The notes below the pieces were generated by a model. The model saw only the letters and a program-made list of their open reading frames with translations, ran no database searches and was not told the origin of the DNA. From Deltaproteobacteria bacterium (GTDB lineage Bacteria; Desulfobacterota; Desulfobacteria; Desulfobacterales; C00003060), in NCBI GenBank assembly GCA_019309245.1, contig JAFDGP010000106.1:1-8105 (forward strand): a stretch of DNA of 8,105 nt, written 5' to 3'. Of this stretch, positions 1 to 6,626 are shown one piece after another. Position 1 is the stretch's first letter. Each line of letters starts with the position of its first letter. Both the position numbers and the translations under genes were made by a program.

Positions 1-348
1 TGCCGCTCGCCAGTTGTTGGATACATTTTGGCCGATTGCCACCCGAACCTTGATGTAAGGAGAGGCGACAGCGACCACCACCACACTTTGTTCGTGCCGG
101 TTATCACATATCTCGCCGGCCGTGGTCGCGCCTAAAACGGGCACATCGCCCACCACGCGGCAAATTCCATCAAGCAATGTTTCGAGGTCATAGGAGACCG
201 ATGCAAACACCAGCACGACTGAAAGGTCCTGTTTGTTCAGTGATGCTGTTGCCCGACGGGCCGTATCGGCGCCTGTGGCACCCGCATCATCGCCTTTGCC
301 GACGCTATAGCCTACTTCAATGTTGGAAACTTGTTGCGCCTTTGCCAT
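1..348 (-). CDS. FIST N-terminal domain protein, 3' end outside window
   Basis: The minus strand is open from an ATG at 346-348 to the window edge, giving 116 residues without a stop. The protein starts MAKAQQVSNIEVGYSVGKGD. It has the pattern of a FIST N-terminal domain: a run LSVVLVFASVSYD near residues 42-54, then the signature VLGATTAGEICD near residues 75-86, then a hydrophobic beta strand SVVVVAVAS. FIST domains are thought to bind small ligands such as amino acids and are often found with signalling proteins; full-length members are about 380-400 residues, so roughly two thirds, including the FIST C domain, lies outside. The start is supported by AGGAG seven bases upstream. An in-frame ATG at 442-444 would add 32 residues of low-complexity sequence and is less likely. 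The gene follows nrdJ in the same direction but after a 281-base gap, so it probably has its own promoter. Ligand and partner cannot be told from here. Confidence 0.85.
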   Translation of the reverse strand, partial: MAKAQQVSNIEVGYSVGKGDDAGATGADTARRATASLNKQDLSVVLVFASVSYDLETLLDGICRVVGDVPVLGATTAGEICDNRHEQSVVVVAVASPYIKVRVAIGQNVSNNWRAA

Positions 349-629
349 CGTGGAGCTCCTATTGTTAGATGACTTGGATGACGTTCTTCCATCGGAAAAC
401 GGCGGGTCCAGAGCCATGCAGAGAGGGGAATGAAACCGCTTCATGCCCTGTCATCTACATGTCCGAAATAGACCATGCCCAAGACCAGCAGCACGAATCA
501 TGCCAAGGGGAAGAGTTTTTTGACAGGTTACGGATTATCCAACGATGCTTATCAACAAGTCAGGGCGAATACATGGCGGCTGGGGAGGGCTTGCAATTCA
601 TTGCCGCAAGGGGGTAAAATCAATTCGAA
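349..629. other. Intergenic region between nrdJ and the FIST gene
   Basis: No coding region is supported in these 281 bases. A plus-strand open frame at 369-617 has no family resemblance, no clear ribosome binding site and runs against all neighbours. Past the nrdJ stop (630-632) there is a weak minus-strand hairpin, CTTGC paired with GCAAG across 11 bases (about 590-610), but no run of T after it, so no convincing intrinsic terminator. The part nearer the FIST gene carries a candidate sigma-54 promoter (490-506). A weak sigma-70-like pair, CTGACT (558-563) and GATAAT (534-539) with an 18-base spacer on the minus strand, is also present. Confidence 0.6.
490..506 (-). promoter_or_regulatory. 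Candidate sigma-54 promoter for the FIST gene
   Basis: On the minus strand this reads TTGGCATGATTCGTGCT. Against the sigma-54 consensus TGGCAC-N5-TTGCW it has the invariant GG and GC pairs at exactly the standard spacing of 10 bases between them. It mismatches at the last C of TGGCAC and at one T of TTGC. Transcription would start near 479, giving a leader of about 130 bases before the FIST ATG. A sequence match of this length can occur by chance, so this is a candidate only. A sigma-54 activator (the NtrX-like protein) is encoded in the same window, but no activator site was identified. Confidence 0.3.
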
Positions 630-2798
630 TTAGCTGCACTTAGAAAACCCGCAAGACCGACAGACCAGGCACCCGCCGTCGTGTTCGAGGGTGCTGCCGC
701 AGTCCGGACAGGCTCCCATCATGGCGGCAGGCGCACCGGCGTCGATGTTGAGGTAGTGTTTGATGACCTGTGATATGGCATCCGGACATGAGAGGACCAT
801 GCCCCCGTTTTGCCAGATCGGCGACGGGCATCGGATCCCCGTGAGCTGTTTTAAAATGGCCTCCACTTTGACACCGCTGCGCAAGGCCAGGGAAATGAGG
901 CGCCCGGCGGCTTCGATCTGTGAAGAAGCGCATCCGCCGGTCTTGCCCATCTGGGCAAAGACCTCACAAATGCCTTGGTTATCCTCGTTGATGGTGACGT
1001 AGAGCTTGCCGCAGCCCGTATTGATCCGTTCCGTGACCCCTTTGGTGCGTACCGGCCGGGTGCGCGGTACGATGGCTGCCTCCTGGGCCCGGGCGCTTCC
1101 CAGATTCAGGACCTGGCGGCCGCGGCTTCCGTACCGGTATATGGTGATCCCCTTACAGCCCATCTCATAGGCGAGCCTGTAGGCCCTATCAACATCGTCG
1201 ACAGTGGCGTCCGGCGGGAAATTGACTGTCTTTGAAACCGCGTTGTCCGTGTGTTTCTGAAAGGCAGCCTGGATCTGGATGTGCCATTCCGGGGCAATGT
1301 CGTGGGCGGTTACAAACAGGCGCTTTATCTTTTTGGGAATTCCCGCAATGCCCTGGATACTGCCGGACCGGGCGATTTCCTCGATCAGATTGTCTGAATA
1401 GAAGCCCTCGGTTTTGGCCAATTGTTCAAATACGGGATGAATTTCCAGCAGGGATTGTCCATCCAGCACGCGACGTTCAAAGACCACCGCAAAAAGTGGT
1501 TCCACGCCGCTGGAACACCCCGCAATGATACTGATAGTGCCTGTCGGTGCCACTGTGGTGGTCGTGGCATTGCGCATGAACGGGGTTTTCGGATCATCGA
1601 AAATACTGCCCTTGTAGGCGAGAAAATTTCCGCGTTTTTTAGCCAGTCTCGAGGAGGCCCTTCTGGCCTCGCGTGAGATAAACGCCATTATCTGTTCCGC
1701 CCGCCGGACCGCGGCTTTGGAATTATATGGAATGCCGAGTTTGATCAGCATATCCGCAAAACCCATAACGCCCAGCCCGATCTTTCGGGTCTGTTTGGTC
1801 ATGGTTGCGATTTGGCGCAACGGGTACTTGTTGACGGCGATGACATTGTCCAGAAAATGGACTGCTAAATGGACACAATGCTTCAATTTCGTCCGGTCCA
1901 GCTTGCCTCTGGTGACCATGAGCGCCAGATTAATCGAGCCTAAATTACAAGATTCATACGGGAGGAGCGGCTGTTCCCCACACGGGTTTGTGGCTTCGAT
2001 TTCTCCAAGGGCCGGGGTAGGATTGGCCTGGTTGATCCGGTCCAAGAAGATGACTCCCGGCTCACCGCTGCTCCAGGCCGCCTGCACGATTTGTTGAAAA
2101 ATGGCCTTTGCCGAGACGCGCTTAATCACTTTTCGGTTTCTGGGGTTGATCAGCTCGTAGTCCTTATCTGCGTCCAGAGCCTTCATAAACGCCGATGTCA
2201 GGGCTACAGAGATATTGAAGTTGTTCAGCTTGACCAGGTCGGTCTTACTCCGAATAAAGGCCTCGATATCCGGGTGGTCCACCCTGAGGATTCCCATATT
2301 GGCACCGCGCCGGGTGCCTCCTTGTTTCACGGTTTCCGTGGCCACATCAAAGACCGTCATGAAGGAAATCGGACCGCTCGACACCCCGCGTGTGGACATC
2401 ACCACATCGTTTTCGGGCCGCACCCGAGAAAAGGAAAAACCGGTACCCCCTCCGCTCTTATGAATAATCGCAGTGTGTCGCAGGGTCTCAAAAATGCTGT
2501 CAATGGAATCCTCGACAGGCAAAACAAAACAAGCTGCCAGCTGTCCCAGTCGCCGCCCGGCGTTCATCAGGGTGGGTGAATTGGGCAGAAATGAAAGGCT
2601 TGTCATCAAAGAATAAAAGGCCTGTTCGGTCTTTTTGACATTTGCCTGTGGGTCGAACCGTGCGTCCGCTGCAGCGACCGCCCGGGCCACGCGCTTAAAC
2701 AGGGCCTCGGGGGTTTCCGCGGGATTGCCACGGCGGTTTTTCTTGAGGTACCGACGCTGGAGCACGGCCAGCGCGTTTTCAGACAGTGGGACCATCAT
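630..2798 (-). CDS. nrdJ: Adenosylcobalamin-dependent (class II) ribonucleoside-diphosphate reductase NrdJ
   Basis: Reduces ribonucleotides to deoxyribonucleotides in the cytoplasm, using adenosylcobalamin to make a thiyl radical, so it needs neither oxygen nor a second radical subunit. The 722-residue protein shows the family core: FLPNSPTLMNAG (residues 71-82), LAACFVLP with redox Cys90, the glycine-rich SGGGTGF, then NPCGE at 271-275 with radical Cys273 and Glu275, and SCNLGSINL with redox Cys284. PTGTISIIAG (418-427) is the phosphate-binding loop. A TSCPD-type domain follows (about 594-657), and the C terminus has a cysteine-rich zinc-ribbon-like tail (Cys697, 700, 710, 713, 716, 721). 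I chose the ATG at 2796-2798 (a second ATG follows at once) because GGGAAAG lies just upstream and homology begins there. The open frame extends to 2915, but that would overlap the end of the LysR gene. No N-terminal ATP cone is seen. Complete, typical length, no broken motif. Confidence 0.96.
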   Translation of the reverse strand: MMVPLSENALAVLQRRYLKKNRRGNPAETPEALFKRVARAVAAADARFDPQANVKKTEQAFYSLMTSLSFLPNSPTLMNAGRRLGQLAACFVLPVEDSIDSIFETLRHTAIIHKSGGGTGFSFSRVRPENDVVMSTRGVSSGPISFMTVFDVATETVKQGGTRRGANMGILRVDHPDIEAFIRSKTDLVKLNNFNISVALTSAFMKALDADKDYELINPRNRKVIKRVSAKAIFQQIVQAAWSSGEPGVIFLDRINQANPTPALGEIEATNPCGEQPLLPYESCNLGSINLALMVTRGKLDRTKLKHCVHLAVHFLDNVIAVNKYPLRQIATMTKQTRKIGLGVMGFADMLIKLGIPYNSKAAVRRAEQIMAFISREARRASSRLAKKRGNFLAYKGSIFDDPKTPFMRNATTTTVAPTGTISIIAGCSSGVEPLFAVVFERRVLDGQSLLEIHPVFEQLAKTEGFYSDNLIEEIARSGSIQGIAGIPKKIKRLFVTAHDIAPEWHIQIQAAFQKHTDNAVSKTVNFPPDATVDDVDRAYRLAYEMGCKGITIYRYGSRGRQVLNLGSARAQEAAIVPRTRPVRTKGVTERINTGCGKLYVTINEDNQGICEVFAQMGKTGGCASSQIEAAGRLISLALRSGVKVEAILKQLTGIRCPSPIWQNGGMVLSCPDAISQVIKHYLNIDAGAPAAMMGACPDCGSTLEHDGGCLVCRSCGFSKCS

Positions 2799-2853
2799 GG
2801 GCTTTCCCGACCTTCGTGTTGATAACGATGACACGGAGTCTACCGGATCCGGG

Positions 2854-3771
2854 CTATTTTTTTGCACCCGGGATGTTGTTACCGGGTTGTTGCCGCAAAA
2901 AGTCGACAAAGGCACGGCAAAGAGGAGATTGCGTGCGATATTTATGGGTTATCAAATAAAAGCTTCTGGGGAAAGATATCCCTCGAATCTTCACCTTCAT
3001 CAACGTACCTGCCGTCAGCTCATCGGCCACGGCGCATTCCGGCAAGACCGAAACCCCCACGCCGGCCTTGATCGCTTGCCGGACGGCTTCTGTACTGCCC
3101 AGTTCGGCAACGACATTGAGTTCACCGAGCCGGTGACCGGATTGGTCCAACAGTTCTTCAAGGGACTTGCGGGTCCCGGAGCCGGGCTCCCGCATGACAA
3201 AAGGCTCTGTGACCAGATCTTGCATGGCGATAGAGGCCCGCCTTGTCCACTTGTGAGCCGCCGGTACGATCAGAAACATCTCATCATCCATGACCTTTTC
3301 TTGGTCTAGCCGCGGCTCATGGGTCGCGGCGCCCACAATCCCAAGTTCCACCCGGCCCTCCAGGGTGTCTAAGACAACACCTGCCGAATCACGTTGGATA
3401 ATGGTCACCGCGACTTCCGGATAGATCTTTTTAAATGAGCCAAGCAGCGGCGGCAGGATATAGCCTCCGGGAATGGTGCTGCCGCCGATGGTCAGGTGTC
3501 CCTTGATCTTGCCGTGGAATTCCGCCAACGCCCTTTCGGTTTCTTCTCTTAGAGAAATCATCTTCCTGGCGTATGTGTACAGGAGCTCCCCGGCTTTCGT
3601 GGGGATTACCTCTCGGCCCAGACGGTCCACCAGCCTGCATGAAAAATGCTCTTCCAGGTCCTTGATATGACTGCTGACCGTCGGTTGCGATAAAAACACA
3701 GCTTCAGCGGCCCTGGAAAAACTTCGGAGTTCAACGACCTGGCAGAAAATTTGAAGCCTCCAAAGATCCAT
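2854..3771 (-). CDS. LysR-type transcriptional regulator, possibly of the selenium-metabolism-associated group
   Basis: A cytoplasmic DNA-binding regulator of 305 residues, the usual LysR length. The N terminus MDLWRLQIFCQVVELRSFSR leads into a winged helix-turn-helix (about residues 18-37, with AAEAVFLSQPTVSSHIK) and a linker helix. The effector domain starts near residue 92 with HLTIGGSTIPGGYILPPLL. REPGSGTR (194-201) and AGVGVSVLPE (236-245) are typical ligand-cleft segments, similar to those of CysB/CysL relatives that bind small anions. The overall wording resembles LysR proteins annotated as selenium-metabolism-associated in anaerobic Deltaproteobacteria; this is from memory and uncertain. 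The ATG at 3769-3771 is supported by AGGAG eight bases upstream and by the LysR N-terminal pattern; the longer open frame to 3963 would run into coaD. It lies 109 bases after coaD and 55 bases before nrdJ, all in one direction, so co-transcription with nrdJ is possible. The target genes are not known. Confidence 0.93.
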   Translation of the reverse strand: MDLWRLQIFCQVVELRSFSRAAEAVFLSQPTVSSHIKDLEEHFSCRLVDRLGREVIPTKAGELLYTYARKMISLREETERALAEFHGKIKGHLTIGGSTIPGGYILPPLLGSFKKIYPEVAVTIIQRDSAGVVLDTLEGRVELGIVGAATHEPRLDQEKVMDDEMFLIVPAAHKWTRRASIAMQDLVTEPFVMREPGSGTRKSLEELLDQSGHRLGELNVVAELGSTEAVRQAIKAGVGVSVLPECAVADELTAGTLMKVKIRGISFPRSFYLITHKYRTQSPLCRAFVDFLRQQPGNNIPGAKK

Positions 3772-3826
3772 GTCGGATACTCCTGTGCGCGCAAAACGTA
3801 CGCTTGAGCCTCCCCATGGCTCGCAA

Positions 3827-3836
3827 TTTGCGCAAA
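3827..3836. promoter_or_regulatory. Palindrome TTTGCGCAAA upstream of the LysR gene, possible autoregulatory site
   Basis: A perfect 10-bp palindrome lies about 55 bases before the LysR start, in the 109-base gap after coaD. LysR proteins commonly bind short dyads in their own upstream region, which is the only reason to propose a function. A small hairpin, GAGCC and GGCTC with a 7-base loop (3806-3822), sits between it and the gene, with no T run after it. No clear -35/-10 pair was identified here. Confidence 0.2.
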
Positions 3837-3880
3837 GGGTTTTCGGTTGTCCGTTCCAGGTTTTCAGCCAAAGGTAGAAA

Positions 3881-4378
3881 CTAGCATGCGGTGGACCTGC
3901 CATATTTTTCCTTGAGCCTATCATGGACGTACTCCGGGACGAGCCCGGTGGTATCTCCCCCAAAACAGGCGGCTTCCTTGATGATAGAAGAACTGATAAA
4001 GATCCACCGCAATCCGGTCATGAGAAAAACGGTTTGTATGTTTTTATTGAGCTTGCGATTCATCAAGGCCATTTGGAATTCGTATTCGAAGTCGGACACG
4101 GCGCGCAGTCCTCGAAGAATGGCATCTGCTCCCTGCTGTGAAACATAGTCAACAAGGAGTCCGTCAAAGCTGTCCACCTCTACGTTAGGGACTCCCTTAA
4201 GAGCGTGTCTGAGCATATCCAGGCGCTCATCCACGGTAAACAGGGGATGCTTGCTCCCGTTGGTGACGATGGCCACGATAAGCCGATCAAATAATCTCAA
4301 GCCTCGATGTACGATATCGAGGTGGCCGTTGGTTACCGGATCGAATGTGCCCGGATAAACAGCGAGTTTTTGTGGCAT
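3881..4378 (-). CDS. coaD: Phosphopantetheine adenylyltransferase CoaD
   Basis: Transfers the adenylyl group of ATP to 4'-phosphopantetheine, giving dephospho-CoA and pyrophosphate, the penultimate step of coenzyme A synthesis. The 165-residue protein has the nucleotidyltransferase start AVYPGTFDPVTNGH, with the TNGH ATP-binding motif at residues 16-19. It continues with ADAILRGLR (RGLR at 89-92), FEYEFQMALMNRKL (97-110), and FISSSIIKE near 127-135, the conserved serine-rich ATP-binding loop. Length and motifs are normal, so the enzyme should be active. The ATG at 4376-4378 is preceded by GGGAG and fits the family N terminus; a TTG at 4421-4423 in the same frame would add 15 residues without homology. 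It follows rsmD after 90 bases, a very common gene pairing. Confidence 0.97.
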   Translation of the reverse strand: MPQKLAVYPGTFDPVTNGHLDIVHRGLRLFDRLIVAIVTNGSKHPLFTVDERLDMLRHALKGVPNVEVDSFDGLLVDYVSQQGADAILRGLRAVSDFEYEFQMALMNRKLNKNIQTVFLMTGLRWIFISSSIIKEAACFGGDTTGLVPEYVHDRLKEKYGRSTAC

Positions 4379-4468
4379 CCCGGGGCTCCCGATGGTTGCG
4401 ATGAGTACGGTTTTCGATGACAAAAGCCTTGCCGCCGACCATCGCTGAACACAATAAGATGTTCGTGC

Positions 4469-5026
4469 TCATACCACAGATTCGTAAAAAGAAACAAGGG
4501 TGTTCCCGTGCCCGCGCTGGCGGATTTGCTCGAGACTGCCCACCTTCTCGGGCAAAGGTTCCCGACGGCTGTGCTCGACAACCACCAGGGCCGATGAGGC
4601 CAGACACTCAGAGCGTTCCAGCAGATTCAGGGTTGTCAAACCCATGGCACGGTCATACGGGGGGTCCATGAATACGAGGTCAAAGACGCGGCCCCTGGCC
4701 TTTAAAAAGGCCAGGCCTTTAAGAATGTCTCGTTTGAGCACAACACACTGCCGATCCAGTCCGAATACCGAGATGTTTCGGGCGCTCAGCTTGACGGCCT
4801 GAGTGTGGTTGTCCACCAAAACGGCCATTGAGGCTCCTCGACTTAGCGCCTCAATGGCAAGGCTGCCGGTGCCGGCGAACAGATCCAAAACGACTGAACC
4901 AGCCACACGGTCGGCCAGGATATTAAAGATCATTTGCTTGAAGTAGTCCGTGGTCGGCCGAATGTCGGACTTTTTCAAGGGACATAGCCTTCTTCCTCTG
5001 AGTGTACCACCGGTGATTCTCAGCAT
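4469..5026 (-). CDS. rsmD: 16S rRNA (guanine(966)-N(2))-methyltransferase RsmD
   Basis: An S-adenosylmethionine-dependent enzyme that methylates G966 (E. coli numbering) of 16S rRNA during assembly of the small ribosomal subunit. The 185-residue protein starts MLRITGGTLRGRRL, the family N terminus. RPTTDYFKQMIFNIL (23-37) follows, then motif I of the methyltransferase fold, DLFAGTGSLAIEALSRGA (48-65), and the catalytic FMDPPY (DPPY at 121-124), with VVEHS near 149-153. The start at 5024-5026 is chosen by homology. An in-frame ATG at 5060-5062, behind a G-rich stretch that could serve as a ribosome binding site, would add 12 residues. The gene is paired with coaD downstream, as in many bacteria. 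Its upstream region holds an inverted repeat described separately, which may form a structured leader. Confidence 0.95.
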   Translation of the reverse strand: MLRITGGTLRGRRLCPLKKSDIRPTTDYFKQMIFNILADRVAGSVVLDLFAGTGSLAIEALSRGASMAVLVDNHTQAVKLSARNISVFGLDRQCVVLKRDILKGLAFLKARGRVFDLVFMDPPYDRAMGLTTLNLLERSECLASSALVVVEHSRREPLPEKVGSLEQIRQRGHGNTLVSFYESVV

Positions 5027-5072
5027 GGCAGGCTTTTTCCATATCTGTTGGGAGCTTAGCATAACCCCCTGC

Positions 5073-5181
5073 CGGGAGTCGGGTCGCCTTCCCTCAAGGC
5101 GATATGACCCGGGCCGAGCCGTGCGGGAGGCTGTGCCAGTTCATCGGTGTATCTCTTTTCGGCAAAACGACCCGACTCCCG
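5073..5181 (-). repeat. Perfect 14-bp inverted repeat enclosing 81 bases, in the rsmD leader
   Basis: The plus strand reads CGGGAGTCGGGTCG at 5073-5086 and its exact reverse complement at 5168-5181. In a minus-strand transcript the two arms could form a strong GC-rich helix ending about 11 bases before the first possible rsmD ATG (5062). Inside, 5081-5110 can form a local hairpin: a 6-bp CGCCTT/AAGGCG stem with a 5-base loop, extended by GGGT/ACCC. It shares bases 5081-5086 with the long helix, so the two folds compete. No T run follows either fold, so they do not look like terminators. No known riboswitch class was recognised. Flanks show no target-site duplication, which argues against a small transposable element. 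The arms are certain; a function is inferred. Confidence 0.6.
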
Positions 5182-5254
5182 AGCGACTGAGTGCGCAAAA
5201 TATTGCCTTGTAAGCCGGAGCAACGGGCTTTGCGAACGTCTCCTGTGGACGCTG

Positions 5255-6613
5255 TCAGGAGCCGGTAATTTTGTATGCCTTCATTTTTTTGTTGAGATGG
5301 CTCTTTTGGATTCCGAGGGCCGCTGCGGTATCGGCAATGCTGTTATCATGTTGACTGAGCTTATGGATAATGAAAGCCTTTTCGAACGCCTGTTTTGCCT
5401 CATCCAGACTGGGTGCCCCAAAAAATGTCTCGATCGGAGGAGGCGCGCTTTGAGTTTTGTATGATGCGGGGATGTGTTGAGTGTCTATGACGTCGGATTC
5501 CGTCATGATAGCCAGCCGTTCCACCAGGTTCTTGAGTTCACGTACGTTTCCGGGCCACCGATAACCCTTTAGCACGTCAATGGCCGCCGGGGTGATTGCT
5601 TTTCTGGGGCCGCCGCCTTCTTCGGCGAACGTCTTTAGAAATGTTTCCACCAAAAACGGGATGTCTGCTGTGCGGTTCCTCAACGGAGGTACGGCTATGG
5701 GGATGACATTGAGCCGATAATAGAGGTCTTCCCGAAATGCCCCCCGCTCGATTTCTTTCTCCAGGTTTTTGTTACTCGCTGCCAGAACCCGCACATCCAC
5801 GGTTAGGGTCCTGGACCCACCCAGACGCTCGAACTTTTGTTTTTCCAGGACGTTGAGAATCTTGGCCTGCGTTTTGAGGCTCATGTCTCCGATTTCGTCT
5901 AAAAAAATCGTTCCCTGATCCGCGATCTCGAATTTGCCCCGCTTTCTTGCGGTTGCTCCGGCAAAGGCCCCCTTCTCATGGCCGAAGAGTTCGCTTTCAA
6001 TAAATTCTTCTGCAATGGCCGCACAGTTCACAGTGATCAGCGGTTTATCGACCCGGTCACTCATCTGGTGGATGGTGCGGGCGACCAGTTCCTTGCCGGT
6101 TCCGTTTTCTCCGGTGATGAGAACCCATGCGTTGGTCGGCGCCGCAATGGCGATTTGTTTTTTCAGCGCCTGGATCGGGGGGCTGTTGCCCGTGAGGGAA
6201 TATTTGTCGATGGTTTTTTTCCGCAGATATCGATTTTCTTCCTCAAGCCTTCGAAAGTTAAGCGCATTGTTGATGGTGACGATGACTTTTTCTATGGAAA
6301 GAGGTTTCTCGATAAAATCGTAGCCTCCCAGCTTGGTGGCCCTGACCGCGGTCTCAATGGAACCGTGTCCGGAAATAATGATGACCTGGAGAAAGGGATT
6401 GGTTCTCTTGATCTCGCGAAGGGTCTCGATCCCGTCCATGCCCGGCATCCAGATATCCAGAAGCACCAGATCCGGGGATTCTTCTTCGATGACTTTCAAG
6501 GCCTCGTAACCGTTCGACGCAGTTAGGGTCTCATAGCCCTCGTCGGAAAGGATGCCGCTGAGCGATTGCAGGATCGTGGCCTCGTCGTCCACGATCAGAA
6601 TAACGGGAAACAT
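5255..6613 (-). CDS. ntrX: NtrX-like sigma-54-dependent response regulator with altered GAFTGA loop
   Basis: A 452-residue cytoplasmic transcription activator with three parts. The receiver domain (1-120) has acidic residues Asp9 and Asp10, phospho-acceptor Asp53 in LLDIWMPGMDG, Ser81 and Lys103 in IEKP. The AAA+ domain (about 138-370) has Walker A GENGTGKE (168-175), Walker B GTIFLDE (234-240), arginines in REDLYYRLNV (294-303) and WPGNVREL (353-360). The C terminus carries a Fis-type helix-turn-helix (about 424-447). The loop that contacts sigma-54, normally GAFTGA, reads GAFAGA at 215-220, with Ala218 in place of the key threonine (codon 5960-5962). Other motifs are intact, so ATP hydrolysis is expected; efficiency of sigma-54 activation is open. 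It starts 11 bases after the kinase gene and is surely its partner. NtrX is the closest remembered family; AtoC/ZraR-type regulators are alternatives. Confidence 0.93.
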   Translation of the reverse strand: MFPVILIVDDEATILQSLSGILSDEGYETLTASNGYEALKVIEEESPDLVLLDIWMPGMDGIETLREIKRTNPFLQVIIISGHGSIETAVRATKLGGYDFIEKPLSIEKVIVTINNALNFRRLEEENRYLRKKTIDKYSLTGNSPPIQALKKQIAIAAPTNAWVLITGENGTGKELVARTIHQMSDRVDKPLITVNCAAIAEEFIESELFGHEKGAFAGATARKRGKFEIADQGTIFLDEIGDMSLKTQAKILNVLEKQKFERLGGSRTLTVDVRVLAASNKNLEKEIERGAFREDLYYRLNVIPIAVPPLRNRTADIPFLVETFLKTFAEEGGGPRKAITPAAIDVLKGYRWPGNVRELKNLVERLAIMTESDVIDTQHIPASYKTQSAPPPIETFFGAPSLDEAKQAFEKAFIIHKLSQHDNSIADTAAALGIQKSHLNKKMKAYKITGS

Positions 6614-6620
6614 GGATGCA

Positions 6621-6626
6621 CTCCTT
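6621..6626 (-). promoter_or_regulatory. Ribosome binding site of the response regulator, overlapping the kinase stop
   Basis: The minus strand reads TAAGGAGTGCATCCATG: AAGGAG shares its first two bases with the TAA stop of the kinase (6625-6627) and lies seven bases before the regulator ATG. This arrangement fixes the start at 6613 and suggests translational coupling of kinase and regulator. Confidence 0.85.

Noticed and set aside
441..494. Minus-strand 17-residue hydrophobic peptide (VLLVLGMVYFGHVDDRA) starting with GTG
   Set aside because: Very short, follows an in-frame stop closely, and has no clear ribosome binding site; it also overlaps the sigma-54 candidate.
592..606. Second sigma-54-like sequence on the minus strand (CGGCAATGAATTGCA)
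   Set aside because: The spacing between GG and GC is 9 instead of 10 bases, and it sits directly behind the nrdJ stop, far from the next gene.
369..617. Plus-strand open frame of 82 codons in the gap between nrdJ and the FIST gene
   Set aside because: No family resemblance, no clear ribosome binding site, composition like random sequence, and it opposes all neighbours.
2799..2915. N-terminal extension of NrdJ by 39 residues
   Set aside because: The extension overlaps the 3' end of the LysR gene, has no family resemblance, and a better start with a nearby ribosome binding site exists at 2798.
2635..3309. Plus-strand open frame of 224 codons
   Set aside because: It lies opposite nrdJ and the LysR gene, both of which have clear motifs; its translation shows no recognisable family.
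3772..3963. N-terminal extension of the LysR regulator by 64 residues
   Set aside because: It overlaps the end of coaD; the LysR helix-turn-helix begins right after the ATG at 3771, which has a good AGGAG upstream.
5073..5181. Miniature inverted-repeat transposable element of 109 bases
   Set aside because: Perfect terminal repeats fit, but there is no target-site duplication in the flanks and no second copy in the window, so a leader structure is favoured.
5063..5254. Cobalamin or cyclic-di-GMP riboswitch in the rsmD leader
   Set aside because: The conserved core sequences of these classes could not be found on the minus strand.
5978..6526. Plus-strand open frame of 182 codons, with similar ones at 6940-7485 and 2091-2579
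   Set aside because: All are antisense to well-supported genes and their translations show no domain pattern.
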